This document shows, one piece after another, positions 21,730-33,888 of a DNA stretch of 64,000 nt (position 1 is its first letter; every line of letters begins with the position of its first letter). The position numbers and the translations under genes are program-made. Source of the DNA: Lineus longissimus. Lineage: Eukaryota; Nemertea; Pilidiophora; Heteronemertea; Lineidae. The notes beneath the pieces were generated by a model. That model was given only the letters and a program-made list of their open reading frames with translations, made no database searches and was not told the DNA's origin. The stretch covers positions 13,518,001 to 13,582,000 of the forward strand of contig NC_088319.1 in NCBI RefSeq assembly GCF_910592395.1. The letters run 5' to 3'.

Positions 21730-24700
21730 GATCTCTTTACCATCTCAAGGATCTCAAAACGTTTGTATTACAAGTGACTGACAATCATTATGTTATACAT
21801 GGTTGGTTGGGAAGTAGCCTTTGAAATCACAATACTAAAGCCTTAGTTCCAACGATCGTTGGTTTCGCTTACTCCTCCAACGGTTTCTTCGTACACGTAG
21901 CGGAAAATTAGTGATTTAGTAAGAGTCAAGCCATTCCAAATAAGGAGGTAATTGCTTTAATTTCACCGCCTTGTAACCAGTCCATGTACTGACATTAAAG
22001 CATTAAAACCTCTTGTCGAGTTTGCAGAACAAATGCAATTAGCAAGTCCCTGCCATAAAACTTGATTGTGTTTCTTTTAATTTATCGCATCAGCGAAGAG
22101 CTTGGTATTCATGACATCGAAGTATCTTCAACACAATTAGTCGTAAACCAAATTCGAAAGTTGCATGAATATACCATTTGCGACGAAATAAATCGTTCTT
22201 GCAAGACCTCGTTTCCAAGTGGCTAAACAAAAATATCGTTCTCGGTAAAAACTCGTGCAGCGGTCTTGTTGTGAGAATGTCATGGCTAATTTAGCTAACC
22301 TTCAAAGATAGCCTGTCACTGATTCAACAAATAAAGGATAAACGGAATTGATAGATGGTCGCACGAGATGATGTTAACCTTTTGAATACGCTTCGAGGAC
22401 GCATTCTAAAACACCTCATGCAAAGATTCATTTCATAATAGGTTTGGCCACAAAGATTTTGCTGAGACAACCATGACCTAGTCTCGGGTAAGTGTGTCGA
22501 AATCAGATTTGCTCTGTGGGTTAAGTGGAAGATCTAACAAGTTTGAAGTATTAAAAAAGTTATCTGATCCGTTCATCCTCCGTGATATGAAACCTTAATG
22601 AGTAAATGAATGAAATTATCAACCTTACTTACCTGAAGCATCTCTTTGCGAAGGCCGTGTTAAGTACAAAGTAATACGAGAATTACGTTAATTGTATTTG
22701 CATTCGCTTCGGACAAATTGATCTAATCTGGTGATACACGACAGGTGAAAGGGGGCCTGGTGTGGTCTGGGAAATCGAATTAGGCGACATGTGGTACATG
22801 TAGCCGTCATGTGGTTAAAGGTATTAATTGAATAACCAATACGGATGCCAATCATGACGAAACATGAACCAACGAGGCAAATTTGGTCGAGACCTTGATA
22901 ATTAAGGTAAAGGGTGAAGTTCGATGTGACTAGCGGATAGTTGATATGGTTGCTGTCAAAACCCGCTCACGCACATCATGGCGTTCGCTTTAAAGTGGGC
23001 AGGGATATGTGTCTTACCACAAGGTATAAAATATGTATTGGAGTACTTTCACCAGACCTGCACGAGCATTACAAATTAGGCGAGTGTTTTTTTTTTATTA
23101 GTGTAGCAAATGCAATTTAGAGAGACAGCATAAGCATTGCTTTCACACGTTATCACAAGGTAAACTTGTTTCAAGTAACAACAATGCTACTACCCCTGAG
23201 TAGTTGCTTATTTAAAGTACAAGTTTAGACTAGTGCAAGTACAAGTTTAGACTGTAAACTAGTAGGCTCATCAAGACATGAACAAGTCTTTTTGGCACTT
23301 ATATCGACGGCTCAAAATCAGACAGCGTCGTGAACTCGGACGAGTTCACTAGGCTAAGAGATGAAACTCAGACACGTTCGATGATAAGTCACCGGAAACT
23401 ATTGGAAAGCTATTTCACTTCTTGCAATGGCCATCGAGTAAAGGAGATCGTGCGCTGAGGTATCTATTAATAATGTCTATGGGTACGTAGACTATCCTGG
23501 CCAGTATCGTGAGGATATTGGGAAAGAAAACGATAGGCACGCTACAAACCTCTCAGCTAGCTAATATGATCGTCGGGAGGCGGGTGAACCGTTTAACAGG
23601 TCAGGGAAAAACGTTGGTAATGTTGATGGCAGCTGAACCTTGTTTCAGTTTGCGTGGCCGAGTGATGAGTATGGTGTTGACAGGTACTCGTCGGAGAAGT
23701 TGGCGTATGGTGTAATATGGCATTATAAGGTGGAAGTGAATATCGGCAGTGAAGTGCAGACCGCTTTACATGTCGGGTGCTGACTAGATAAGTCTGCCAA
23801 GTCTCAACCTGTACGATGGCGCTATCAACTGCCCTCCATCCTTCATATGGGACAACGGTTTGAAATTGCGCATGTGCACTCATGTACTTCCGAAATTGAT
23901 ATCGAAAGGATTGAATATTAATTAACTAGTGCGTATAAACTGTAATTTTCACATCTAAGCGATTTCTTATATACAAGTAGCGTTTATAGGATAATTACAT
24001 GTACATGATTGTATACGTACATGATTGTACATTATCCTCAAAACAACGCAAGGCTAAACATATCAAACCTAAATTTGATCTAAATACATGTAAATATAGT
24101 ATGCATTGTTTGAAAATGTTTGAAAGTGTTTGAATCCTGGACATGTTTATGTTATCGAACTCCAATTTTGAGTTTTTAATTTGACATGCTCGAAGCAATA
24201 TCTATCCGAGCATCATAACATGCCTTGCGTTATCGGAATATTATTGGCATCTGAAATCTGAAGATGGAATCGATTAACTTTCAAATCTCTCATATTTCCT
24301 CTGGCTACTTGAGATTTCGCCGATTTTAGCTGCTACGAATTGACATTGGAAATGACACCAAGTAGTCTGTATCGGCAGGTTTTAGCTTATTTGGGAAATG
24401 TTTACATCGGGTTTCCAGTCCTTGGGTCGGCCAACATATACATTGCAGCAATGAATCTAGAATTATCTAGCCGACATGTGCAGAAAAATCAGGACTAGTA
24501 GTTCACTAAATCTCATTGCAATAGACTGGATATCGGCAGTAGTTATTAACCCTTAAATTTCGGCGTTTTATTTTTATCCATGCGATATAAAGAACCGATC
24601 ACGCGAACTATCATTGCCAGTCATTCACCTCTTTTGTTCGCTCGCTTTCACTGACTTCCGCGTAAACATCGTGCCAGGAAGCATATTATATATATTGTCT

Positions 24701-24954
24701 TTCATTCGAGAAATTGTTAAGTTTAACGCCAACGACCTTTCGAAAAGTTCGAGCAGAAAAACAACAAGAGGAGATCACTATGGGTTTACACTCAACTTGC
24801 TGTATATCGCGACAGATAATGACAAGGAAACTGCCAGACAGCAATCTCCACTCCAAACGCTTAATCGTGCCCTAATGGGAGGGACGCAGCGAACACAAGG
24901 TCGTTCGATGAGATTTACTTCAACGTGTTTAACAACCTTGACTCAAGTGACAAT
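21730..24954. other. No gene recognised
   Basis: Intergenic. A TATA-like GGTATAAAATATG near 23022-23034 is not followed by a coding exon I can support. A short direct repeat AAGTACAAGTTTAGACT occurs twice near 23216-23255. Several TACATG-type microsatellite fragments lie at about 24000-24030. Confidence 0.5.
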
Positions 24955-25000
24955 GGTATATATACGCGATATACCCCGGTATATATACGCGATATTCCCC
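24955..25000. repeat. Two-copy 23-bp direct repeat
   Basis: GGTATATATACGCGATATAC plus CCC (24955-24977) is repeated directly at 24978-25000 with one mismatch. It lies inside a 153-codon frame that otherwise has no coding evidence. Confidence 0.8.
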
Positions 25001-26766
25001 GGATGGCTTCAATATCAGGTATCTGTGTCTGTTATGTGTAATGCTAAACCATTAACTTTACTACGCTTTGATTAGAGATTAAGCTTTAGAAACGAATGGC
25101 CTTGATCAGACTCGTTAGAATTGAAAGCCTTTGGTTCTATTCAGAGTCTTTCAAATGAAGACTCGGGTTGCATGGACATTTTCCACAGGGGATGGATTAT
25201 CTTTCACCGAAAATCCTCACGAACCGTGACTTCGAAGGAGCGAACCATCACGAAGACGAGGCCGACTTTAGTTTATTAAAGCAGGACTTCTCGCATAAGC
25301 ATCCTGAAGTAAAATCAAGGGTAAAAGGTCGACGGAAGTTTTTATATGATGGTATTATGTGCATAACATACCAAAATTTCGTACATCTGGTCCTTAGTGA
25401 TAATGCCATTGGTCCTTTAAGAAACAAATCCATCTGTTGCTAATCTAATGACAAAAACAAGCCAAAAGAAGAGTTGAAATCAATATCTTGAACTTTCACT
25501 CAGGAATGACATGACATCAGTTAATCAAGATTGTAGATTAATTAAATCTGTAAGAAGATTCATCAAGACCAACTTTAAATTAAGCCGTTACTTCAAAAGT
25601 TGACAAAGAAGGCTGACTTCACTGCTGATAAGGATTGAGGTAGATTGATTACGAATACGATGTGACTGGGCTCATCTGCCGCGGTTTCAAAGCTTAAGGA
25701 CTTTAGTTAAAAAATCAACTTTTAATTGATGATAATAAATTCTAGACTTATGGTCTAGCAATTATTAATTTACAATTAATTGGAGTTCTAAGCCTGGATA
25801 TTTTCGTTAAATAACTTCAAAGATAAATTATCCTCAGCCAAGTCAAGTCATATGATGTTCTAGTCATTCTCTTCCTCGTAGTCTCCCGTAATCTCCTTTT
25901 CGTTTAAATCTCCCTTGATCGAGAGAACCAGTTCTCTTCCGGGAGTTGCTCATTCATTGACCATGCAGTCGATAACTGATCAACTCCAGGACTGTTACCA
26001 TTCGCGGGTCTTTAGATAAGAATCATACCTGGTCGAGTCGCTCCGAAGCCCGAGTGTCACCTTCCGAAAGCTGGTACTGATCCTTAAATGATTTTCATCA
26101 AGGGATTACTGATGGGTTTCGCTTTTGTGCAAAAGGTCAAGATTGTACTGTGTTTCTTTTCGTAGTCATGTTGAAAGGTTTCAAGACAAATCTAAAGCAA
26201 AAGGTAATCAAGATGGTGCATATTGGCGCAAAATGCATAAATATCGCAACGATATCTGCCTGCTGAGTGCGAATTTGACTGGCAAGAATTGCCCTAAGAT
26301 GTATTGTGGATTAAAGAACACAATAGTGTTAGCCTGAGACTCTGGTATTCCATTCAGACATTTATTTAGCTAATGGAACAGCACCCCCGTGTAATGAAGT
26401 CACGGACATCTAATATTATTTAAGTCCGTGATGAAGTTAACTCCGGCCGCTTGGGCGTTGGGGTATGATGCTGTATTAAAGATTGATAAGGTATTGTGTG
26501 ATCTAGGTGATGGAAACACAACAAAAGTATGATTAACGATGCCGATGGGTCAGGAAGTCAAGTCACGTCGACTGCGATCTATCGACTTTCTCTGCCACTG
26601 GAAATTACATTGAAAAGCAAGGTCAACTTTCAACTTTGAGAACGTGACGAACTACGGTATTTGTTGGGAAAATATGCGCTGCGAAATTAGTTATATTTGC
26701 ATTGTTGATGTGTCGTCTGGTGTGCAATCACAAAGCTTGCATTGTTGCAATCGCATTCAGTCGAGG
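25001..26766. other. No gene recognised
   Basis: Intergenic AT-rich sequence. The frames at 25168-25443 and 26125-26337 have no support. Confidence 0.5.
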
Positions 26767-26940
26767 GTAGGTTTCCCAGTGAATGCGATTTTGCTTGAAT
26801 CGCACTGTGCATTCAACATTGCAAAGCAAATGTTATTGTTAGTTCAATTTGGTGCAATGAAGCATGAAATAACAATGCATTGACGCGATTGGCGATTTTG
26901 ATACGCGTGCGTTACTGCATTCGCACTTGGTGAAACCTAC
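26767..26940. mobile_element. MITE-like element with GTAGGTTTC terminal inverted repeats
   Basis: GTAGGTTTCCCAGTGAATGCG at 26767 matches inversely GCATTCGCACTTGGTGAAACCTAC, which ends at 26940. The arms are about 21 bp and imperfect and bound 174 bp. Inside, GCATTC and CGATT motifs recur on both strands. There is no transposase and no obvious target-site duplication. Confidence 0.45.
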
Positions 26941-28911
26941 ACTAAATATCATTGGTGATATGAGGAAAGAAAAATGCGTACGTATTGGCGATTTCGTAGG
27001 TATTCGCCACCAGTATCTGAGGTGGGCATTAATAAATGATAACTATCAAAAAACTTAAGACTACGATGACAAACACACTATTCCTTGATCAAGAGATATT
27101 TAAACAACTCGGCACTCCGCAGTATATTGCAAATGTAAATACCAACGGCGTGTAATACAAGGAGCAAATATTGACACCATTCATTCAGGACGATAGTCGT
27201 CGCAAGATCGTAGCTTGTAAGTATCAGAGCAAATTTGTTGAGGAATTGGAACCCAAGTCATTGAACATGTACGGGGCGCTTCTGATTCAACATCTCGGTA
27301 CGTCTTCAGGAAAGGTCGCCATCATATAACTCAATATCGTCATACTGCCACATTTTAGCGAATCGTGGACATTAGTGGGCACTGTAGGCGAAATAAATCA
27401 GCTATTGATATGGGTTGATTGTGCACAACATATCTTTGGCAATACATTCAGACTGATTTTGCGTTATGATGTCGGCGGTCCCAACATTTGCCCTCGCTTT
27501 GGAATCGATGTCACATGATACATGCTTCACCATACAAATAATCTAGGGTACGGAAACGACGATGACACATTTCCATACTTAACTGTCACATAGATTGCCA
27601 CAATTTTATCATTGAAAGTTGTCAATGACGTCATTTGTGTGCAGAAGCCCGGATGTGCATGAACTGTAAAAACCTGAACATTGTCACTTCCTCGCATCTC
27701 AATGAAACTCGAGTCGTTCATTGCCTCCCTATTCATTTGCGAGTTACTTTAAACACCATACATGTATCACTTGACAGGCGTCCATTCTCTTGTCCACGAC
27801 GCTCATATAGCGTGCTGCTTGAATGTTATTCCAAAGAAATCGAATGACAGCCAACCTGAGAAAAAACACCCATGGTTGTATCAACTGCCATTACTTAGCT
27901 GCACGAGACCACTTTGTGCGAAAAAGGCTGCTATTTTGCTGTCAGTGTTTGCGTAGAAAGCAGTTCTTATGTGATTTAAAAGAAAACTGCCATCTGTCAG
28001 TATTTCCACAATTCGCACCAAATTTTAAAAAAAAGTTTGCTACTAGCTTTTCTAAGCTGGATCGTAATTGGGTAGTTAACAACATGCAAAGTGCCGTATC
28101 AAACAAAGTCCACTTCCTATTTTCGTTGTCGATGTTTTATTTCTGAATGTGAGCGGTTTTTCAAAATAATCGACAATGAAATTGCGAAATTATTTCTCGT
28201 AGTTCCCTTTTTTCCTGCTGCAATATGCGAGAGGCATTTTGCCAATAGTTATAAAATTCGTCGCATCGTACTAAAACGTCTCGAAAAGGGTCGCCCGCTC
28301 TTTCACATGAGTGTTCCGGAATCGAGCGATAAAAAACAGTCATCAACTCCCTGTAATGCTGCGTGTATTTTCACCGTCGGATTTGTGATTTCAGTCGGAT
28401 TCGAACAGCCATTTATCTTGGTTCCGGTGCCTTGTGATAAACTCACTTAGGTACCAGAGAGATCACGCTGGCAGTCCCTAGGGAATTATCATTGACTTGA
28501 TCCCGCCTAGGATTTGTCACATGTTAGCTATCGGCGGTATATGAACAGTGCTACCACGTAACCCCAAGACTGTCACCTGAACCTTTCAAATGCGATGTCA
28601 TTCATTATTAGGATACCCGGTTGGCGTCGTAAAGCTTCTACGTCCGATAGTTACTACTTGAAATGCAATAGGGAATGACATAATAGACGTTGTCCCACCT
28701 CGAATGCTCTTCAGGTCACCTATCGGCGACGATTGGCTGGTCTGCAAAGAAGTAATTCCGACATATTGTCAGGTTTGCGCCATGGCTATAACTTACCGGT
28801 GCTTATCATTCGGTAAACGAAATATGCGTCCAGAGTGACTTCGAAAGGGTGACAGGTTCAACTGTCTCTAACACTGTTCGATTCATGTTTATCTGTAGGT
28901 GAGACCTAGTT
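26941..28911. other. No gene recognised
   Basis: No supported gene. Overlapping plus-strand frames at 27823-28146 and 28091-28450 lack domains and splice support. A perfect CRE palindrome TGACGTCA lies near 27626-27633. Confidence 0.45.
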
Positions 28912-29430
28912 TTACCTGTGGGCATAGTACTTCAGCGCAGGGATGGCCCTGATCAGGATTGCACAGCCAACTATATTTGTATTCAGCGCAGGAAACAAGA
29001 AATAGTCTCTTGTGTAGAGTTCCAATAATTCTTCACCCTCATACAATGTAGTTATAACTGATCGAGGTGTCGTCAGCACCTCGCATTCTTCTCGCATGAT
29101 GATAGTGCGGACCACCTTTCGAATAGTTTTTAACAACCTCACGAAAACAGTATTGCACCTTGCCAAATGGTTTCCGAACTGGAACATCGCGCAGTTATTT
29201 ACACTTCCTAACACTCGGATACCATGATGATCTCACCAAAACTGATCCCAATCATGCAATGCTTGTCTTGGTCACAACAGAACCAAGATATTTTTATCTG
29301 CGTTGTTTCCACCTCGTCCAGCTCAGAGCCAAATGTGACATTCAGTCGCCACATCATTCCCGAGCAAGTCTGGCAACAGAAGCGTTCTTCTCATGATTTC
29401 CAAGAGGTCCACTCCAATACGCACTAAAAA
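28912..29430 (-). pseudogene. Frameshifted coding-like remnant downstream of the TRIM gene, unrecognised
   Basis: Three consecutive minus-strand frames read as protein with only small overlaps. Roughly 29425-29330 includes MRRTLLLPDLLGNDVATECH. Roughly 29343-29215 includes FGSELDEVETTQIKISWFCC and IGISFGEIIMVSE. 29211-28912 includes QFGNHLARCNTVFVRLL and LYEGEELLELYTRDYFLF. There is no space for introns between them, so at least two frameshifts are needed. The last frame ends at CACAG|GTAAAA (28916/28915), a possible splice donor. It lies about 340 bp beyond the TRIM stop codon on the same strand. I do not recognise the family. It could be an eroded gene, a transposon remnant or a coding exon with sequence errors. 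Confidence 0.35.
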
Positions 29431-29771
29431 AGGAGTTATCCACAAAAGGATTCACTGGTGACTCGGAAAGATCAAACAATTAATATTTCCACCTGTTGAT
29501 CACGACGGCTATTAATTCTTTCGTGGAGGCAACGACTGACAAGGCAAGGAACCCAGTCATCTCATCACTAACAAGTGTCCTCCGAGATCAATAATTTGGT
29601 GGCGTGATTATTTCGCGAGGATGCTATACTTCACTCGGAGGTGAATAGCTTCCTCATACCATGCATGGTCAACCGTTGACTCCTCAGTACGGGGGTACAG
29701 GGTTTAAACTGAATGCAAAATGATCCTTATCTAAGTAAATTAGAAAAGTATTCCCTATCAGGTGCACTCCA

Positions 29772-31772
29772 TTATTCATTCAATTTATATACTCGAATTG
29801 TCTGTCCCTGTGAGTTTATATTGTAATTCTCCCTCACACTAATCCTCGATACCCTTTCTGCCCCTTGTGCATTCATCTCACTAACACGTATAGATCTGAA
29901 GCCAGAGATTTTCGCATCTCTAATGGTCAGCTGACCGAAGAATAATCGCCTGTTTTCAGCTTGGAAATTGAAACCAAAGTAAATTTCACCAAAGGCGATC
30001 GTCGAAATGTCTGTGAGTTCTATCTTTCTGCTGTGCACACCTTCACTTGTTGTGACACGGACCAACTGCTGTCCCCTCTGTTCATAGGCACTTATTGCGT
30101 TAGCTCCCATAACGTAGATATATCCTGCACTGCAGGCAATTCTACTGGCATCTTTAACGACAGTGGATACATCAATTATGTGTGAGAGTACAACTGAACC
30201 GTCTTCCTTATAAGCCGTTATGATCTTCCTCCCTAGGTCTTCGCGCAAAGTGACGAACTGTTGGCTCATGTTGATAGCAATCGCAAAATGGCCCTGATTT
30301 GGTAAATCTTTGGTTGTCCTGATCAGGTACCCGGTCTCCGGATCAAATACCTGAATGCATTGCGAGTTTTCTCCATCCGCAAGCGTCGCCAACTTACCCT
30401 CAGGGGTGGCGGCCATGTCATACAGTGGACGCACATTGTATTTGAGCGTTCGATGCAGCACTCCGGGAACCTTGTAGATGTTGATCGCCTCAGACTGTTT
30501 ACCCGAAAGAGTTGGATGTGCAACGGCAAAGAAATCATTTCCAAGATTGGCAACACACGGTATATACTTCGCTTCATCATCCACTACCAGTTTCTGTTCA
30601 AAGACGAGTTGACAATGCTTGATATCCAAGGGCTTCAGAGCTTTTCTTTGACTCAATGTCCCAATACTGAAATCTACTTTTCCTGGAACAAATTCAAGAC
30701 AAGACTGCCAATACGACGTATACGAGGTCAGGTAGGCCTCTCTGTCGATTCCAGCAGAAGATCTAGACGCATCCTTCAGCTCCCACGACATTTTCGACAA
30801 GGCCTGCATATACTGTGGGTATCTTTCGTCCTTGGCCTGCTGTAACAAGCGGTCAGCCTTTGCCACGTACTTCTCCATGGTCTCGACCAAACCCGGGATT
30901 TTATCCAAATTCTCTTCGGCACATGCAACCTCCTTGAAATCATTCTTTACCGTTTCCTTCAACGCTTCTTTTTGTATCATAATTTCCTCAACACACCTTT
31001 CAGCACGACTCTCTATTTTGTTGACAAGAGTGGTCTTCATCGTTGCTGCTGTTTGCTGCATACCTTTCAATTCATTTGCGCAGTCCTTTAAGTAATTTGC
31101 CCTGCTCTCAATCTCCTTCTTAGCACTGATGACATCTTCTAAAAAGGTTTGAAAAGCCTCCTCGAATTCCTTGAGTTCGTGGTCACCATGGTCTAGGACA
31201 ATGCAAAGTTGGCACACAGCTGTGGAACAGGTAATGCAGTAATGTTTAATCCACTTCTTGTGTGGTATGCATTTGCGTCCTCTTGCACCCTTCTCGAGGG
31301 TGACCACCACGTGGTCTTTCGTGGCTTTGGCCCGACGATGAGTGTGGATACAGTCAGCACAGAAATACAGGTTACCACATTCTTCACAAAAATTGCCAGC
31401 CTCAACAACTGCGCCAGATTTATATAGACAACGGTCACACGAAACATTTTCTTCTTCACAACACTCATCATTTTCTTGCACACCTGATGAACCCGGCACC
31501 AGAATACCAAGTTCATCGGTATCAGCATGACCAACTTCCGTACTGTCCATCAGCCCATCAACGCCACCGGACGGTAAAGGACACTCAATGAGGCATGTTG
31601 GGCACTTAAAGCCAATACATCCTGAAGCAAGGTCCTGTTTTTCGAGGCAGTTTCGAAGACATCCCCTACAGAAAGCGTGCTTGCATGTCGAGATGACCTT
31701 CAGAACTGTTTGTGTATCTAGACATATTGGGCAAGCAGGTTCACATGCCTGATGTTGTCCATTTGACGCCAT
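29772..31772 (-). CDS. TRIM-family protein: RING, two B-boxes, coiled coil, repeat-rich C-terminus
   Basis: An uninterrupted 666-codon frame. Residues 14-60 are a C3HC4 RING (C14, C17, C30, H32, C35, C38, C57, C60), the signature of a ubiquitin E3 ligase. An acidic linker follows. B-box 1 spans about 112-154 (CDRC, CEEC, CADC, then H145/H154). B-box 2 spans 168-198 (C168, H171, C179, C182, C187, C190, H195, H198). Residues about 200-340 are Lys/Glu-rich helix, the expected coiled coil. Residues 350-666 contain repeated beta-strand-like blocks (INIYKVPG, IQVFDPETGYLIRT, IITAYKEDGSVVLSHI) suggesting an NHL-like or other beta-propeller, with no PRY-SPRY seen. The start MASNGQ is chosen because TTTGTCTTTCAG (acceptor, AG at 31798-31797) lies 24 bp upstream, so the 28 in-frame codons further upstream would be intronic. 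A donor CAG|GTAATG at 32069/32068 could pair with it. Role in signalling or innate immunity is inferred from the family. Confidence 0.92.
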   Translation of the reverse strand: MASNGQHQACEPACPICLDTQTVLKVISTCKHAFCRGCLRNCLEKQDLASGCIGFKCPTCLIECPLPSGGVDGLMDSTEVGHADTDELGILVPGSSGVQENDECCEEENVSCDRCLYKSGAVVEAGNFCEECGNLYFCADCIHTHRRAKATKDHVVVTLEKGARGRKCIPHKKWIKHYCITCSTAVCQLCIVLDHGDHELKEFEEAFQTFLEDVISAKKEIESRANYLKDCANELKGMQQTAATMKTTLVNKIESRAERCVEEIMIQKEALKETVKNDFKEVACAEENLDKIPGLVETMEKYVAKADRLLQQAKDERYPQYMQALSKMSWELKDASRSSAGIDREAYLTSYTSYWQSCLEFVPGKVDFSIGTLSQRKALKPLDIKHCQLVFEQKLVVDDEAKYIPCVANLGNDFFAVAHPTLSGKQSEAINIYKVPGVLHRTLKYNVRPLYDMAATPEGKLATLADGENSQCIQVFDPETGYLIRTTKDLPNQGHFAIAINMSQQFVTLREDLGRKIITAYKEDGSVVLSHIIDVSTVVKDASRIACSAGYIYVMGANAISAYEQRGQQLVRVTTSEGVHSRKIELTDISTIAFGEIYFGFNFQAENRRLFFGQLTIRDAKISGFRSIRVSEMNAQGAERVSRISVRENYNINSQGQTIRVYKLNE

Positions 31773-31796
31773 CTTTGATATGTTGAAGTGGATGGT

Positions 31797-32068
31797 CTGA
31801 AAGACAAACAAGCATGGGTTGAGAGGGCCCAGTGTTCTCGAGTATTCAATCCACAAGTATTGTGTCTTGTTGCATCACCATCCGCAAGCCTCGCTACTTG
31901 CCTCTGGCATTCTGACCGATGCCATGAGTATGTCATAATCACTAATGTTTTCCAAAGACCTACATTATTCATGAGTTTGTTTGTTATCGTACACTGGTAT
32001 TATGAATACCATCTTCATATTCACCTAACCATTCTCAGCTATGAGCGAAAAACAGTAAACATCATTAC
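31797..32068 (-). other. Probable 5' UTR intron of the TRIM gene
   Basis: The 3' end is well supported: the pyrimidine-rich TTTGTCTTTCAG is followed by a short leader and the start codon. The 5' end is a guess, using CAG|GTAATG with GT at 32068-32067, which would give a 272-nt intron. The first exon and promoter are not identified. Confidence 0.4.
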
Positions 32069-32069
32069 C

Positions 32070-33726
32070 TGCTACAGCCGCTTGCTATGCACTATACATG
32101 AATGTACATGTACATGTACAAGGCTACGATTGGGCTTCACAAACCTGCTCTTTTAACTTCTCTCTTGCCGAGCCTCGTGGCAATTTGGTCACAACTGAAG
32201 ATGAGAACTCTGAAGATGAGAACTATGAATCGCAACTGACCAGAATGAATGCCAAAATCGTCACACAGAACTTACAGCTGCGAACCAAGATATCAACAGA
32301 CTGTTTCCTCGAACTCGCAATGGCCTATATTCCACACGAGTGATCGATGCATGGCTCGCCTGTGTATAGAATGATATAGGTATCATGACAAATAAACTAG
32401 AACCCGGGTTTTTTTGGGTCACAGTGTGTCTGATAAGAATAAAGTGCAGTATTTTTGAAAATCGCCCATATTAGTGTTGTCTGCAGTGCATTGGGTAAAA
32501 CTATACAGTCTTCATTCAAACTCATAGTAAAAAATAAGTGAGGGTGCAAGGATTACCTTTAAATTTGTAGGTATAGTTTTAAAAAAGCGAAATCGAAAAG
32601 AGACAAATGTCCATCATCTGTATGTGCCAGTGACAAGCGGTCATACACCACACGTTCATTAGAGTCAACGCGTCACGATCCTTTGCACAATCGAATCAAT
32701 GTTTAATATTGTGATCGTATAGCTGCTTTCGAACAGACGTTTGATGATGCCTTGTGGTTAACGATATCGAGTTAGGGCACCAATTTGACCAAATCCACTC
32801 AATATCTGCATAGACTGGTATCGGCTAGACACAATCGATCCAGCCGCCATCTTCTATCCTGACGGTCGATATAATCACAGTGTCTGGTCTCTTTAATGAT
32901 TGTGAGGTTCCAAGAATTCGATAACAGTCATCAAAATTACATTCTCAGTGATCTCAATGATCTTTGTCGTAAATTCTGAGTTGAATGCAGAAATGAAAAG
33001 GATCGTGATAAGGATGTCCAGCCAGACTTGTGGGTTTGGTATTCAAGGTAAGAGAGAGCACGTCGACCTTTTTCAGTAGGCCTAAAGGCGATTTTCAGTT
33101 GTGTCACCACATGTTATACTGATCAGTTTGAAATTATAGATCATCCCGCCCTGAAGCCAATCGCTCTCATCTTCGGTTCCCTATGGCGCCGTCACTGCAC
33201 TCGATCATGCGGCAGCAGGGATCTTAAACTGGCGGGACTCTCCGCCCGCCGGCGAGTCGGTGGCAGCAATATGCGTCCATATGCCTGCAAACCGTATTTA
33301 ATTAGTGACACGGAATGACGGCGCATCAATTACTGTCAAAGAGGTAAAAAAGTTACTGTAATAGATGACCAGAGAGGTCGTTTGGGCAGCTTGCGGGCAA
33401 GTCTGAAGATAAAGAGAGTTTGTTCAGGAATGGTACCTGTCCAATAATGATAAACGACATGCGTTTAAAAAAGATGTAAAAGCGTCCAATGATTTTTTCA
33501 TATGGTTGACGTAGGAGTTGTCACCATTATGCACAGTTTCAAAAATGTTGACCAATCACCGTTATGAATAGTGTTTTTTCCCCCTGGCGTTCGTTAGGTG
33601 GAATGGGTTGTTGTATCGCTCTGACATTTAGAACCTCTCCGGTTTATTTTATTCTTTCTTGCTTTTGAAAATGACCAGTTGCATGGTTCTGTATTGTGGT
33701 CTTTTTATCTTACGGTGGGTGGGAAA
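32070..33726. other. No gene recognised
   Basis: Contains the TACATG microsatellite (about 32103-32122) and a plus-strand 81-codon frame (32098-32343) followed by AATAAA at 32391-32396. That is not enough to call a terminal exon. The rest has no supported feature. Confidence 0.4.
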
Positions 33727-33888
33727 GGACATCACATTAAAAACAAATTTTCAAGAAATATCTCGATCGATGGACTTATTATCTCGATCGCTCGAGATAA
33801 ATAACTCGATTGCTCGAGATAATAAGTCCATCAATCGAGATAATTCCTGAAAAAAAAATTTCACGTTGAAAAAAATCATTGGATGTCC
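33727..33888. mobile_element. Foldback/MITE-like element with long inverted arms
   Basis: The left part reads GGACATC then AT-rich sequence, ATCTCGATCGATGGACTTAT and TATCTCGATCGCTCGAG. The right part is its imperfect reverse complement and ends GATGTCC at 33888. The core arms (33757-33785 against about 33815-33843) are nearly perfect around a TCGAGATAAATAACTCGA loop region. The whole segment could fold into a hairpin over about 160 bp. Open frames on both strands are products of the palindrome. Confidence 0.7.

Noticed and set aside
23509-23715. P-loop-like GQGKTLVMLMA string
   Set aside because: Short isolated frame without a Walker consensus (GxxxxGK[ST] incomplete) or any neighbouring NTPase motif.
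24614-25075. 153-codon plus-strand open frame
   Set aside because: Contains a 23-bp duplicated TATATACGCG repeat and no recognisable domain.
31773-31856. Upstream extension of the TRIM frame by 28 codons
   Set aside because: It would read through a strong splice acceptor (TTTGTCTTTCAG); the MASNG start just after the acceptor is the better choice.
32098-32343. Plus-strand terminal exon with AATAAA 50 bp after the stop
   Set aside because: No clear acceptor or upstream exon, overlap with the probable 5' UTR intron of the TRIM gene, and AATAAA is common in this AT-rich sequence.
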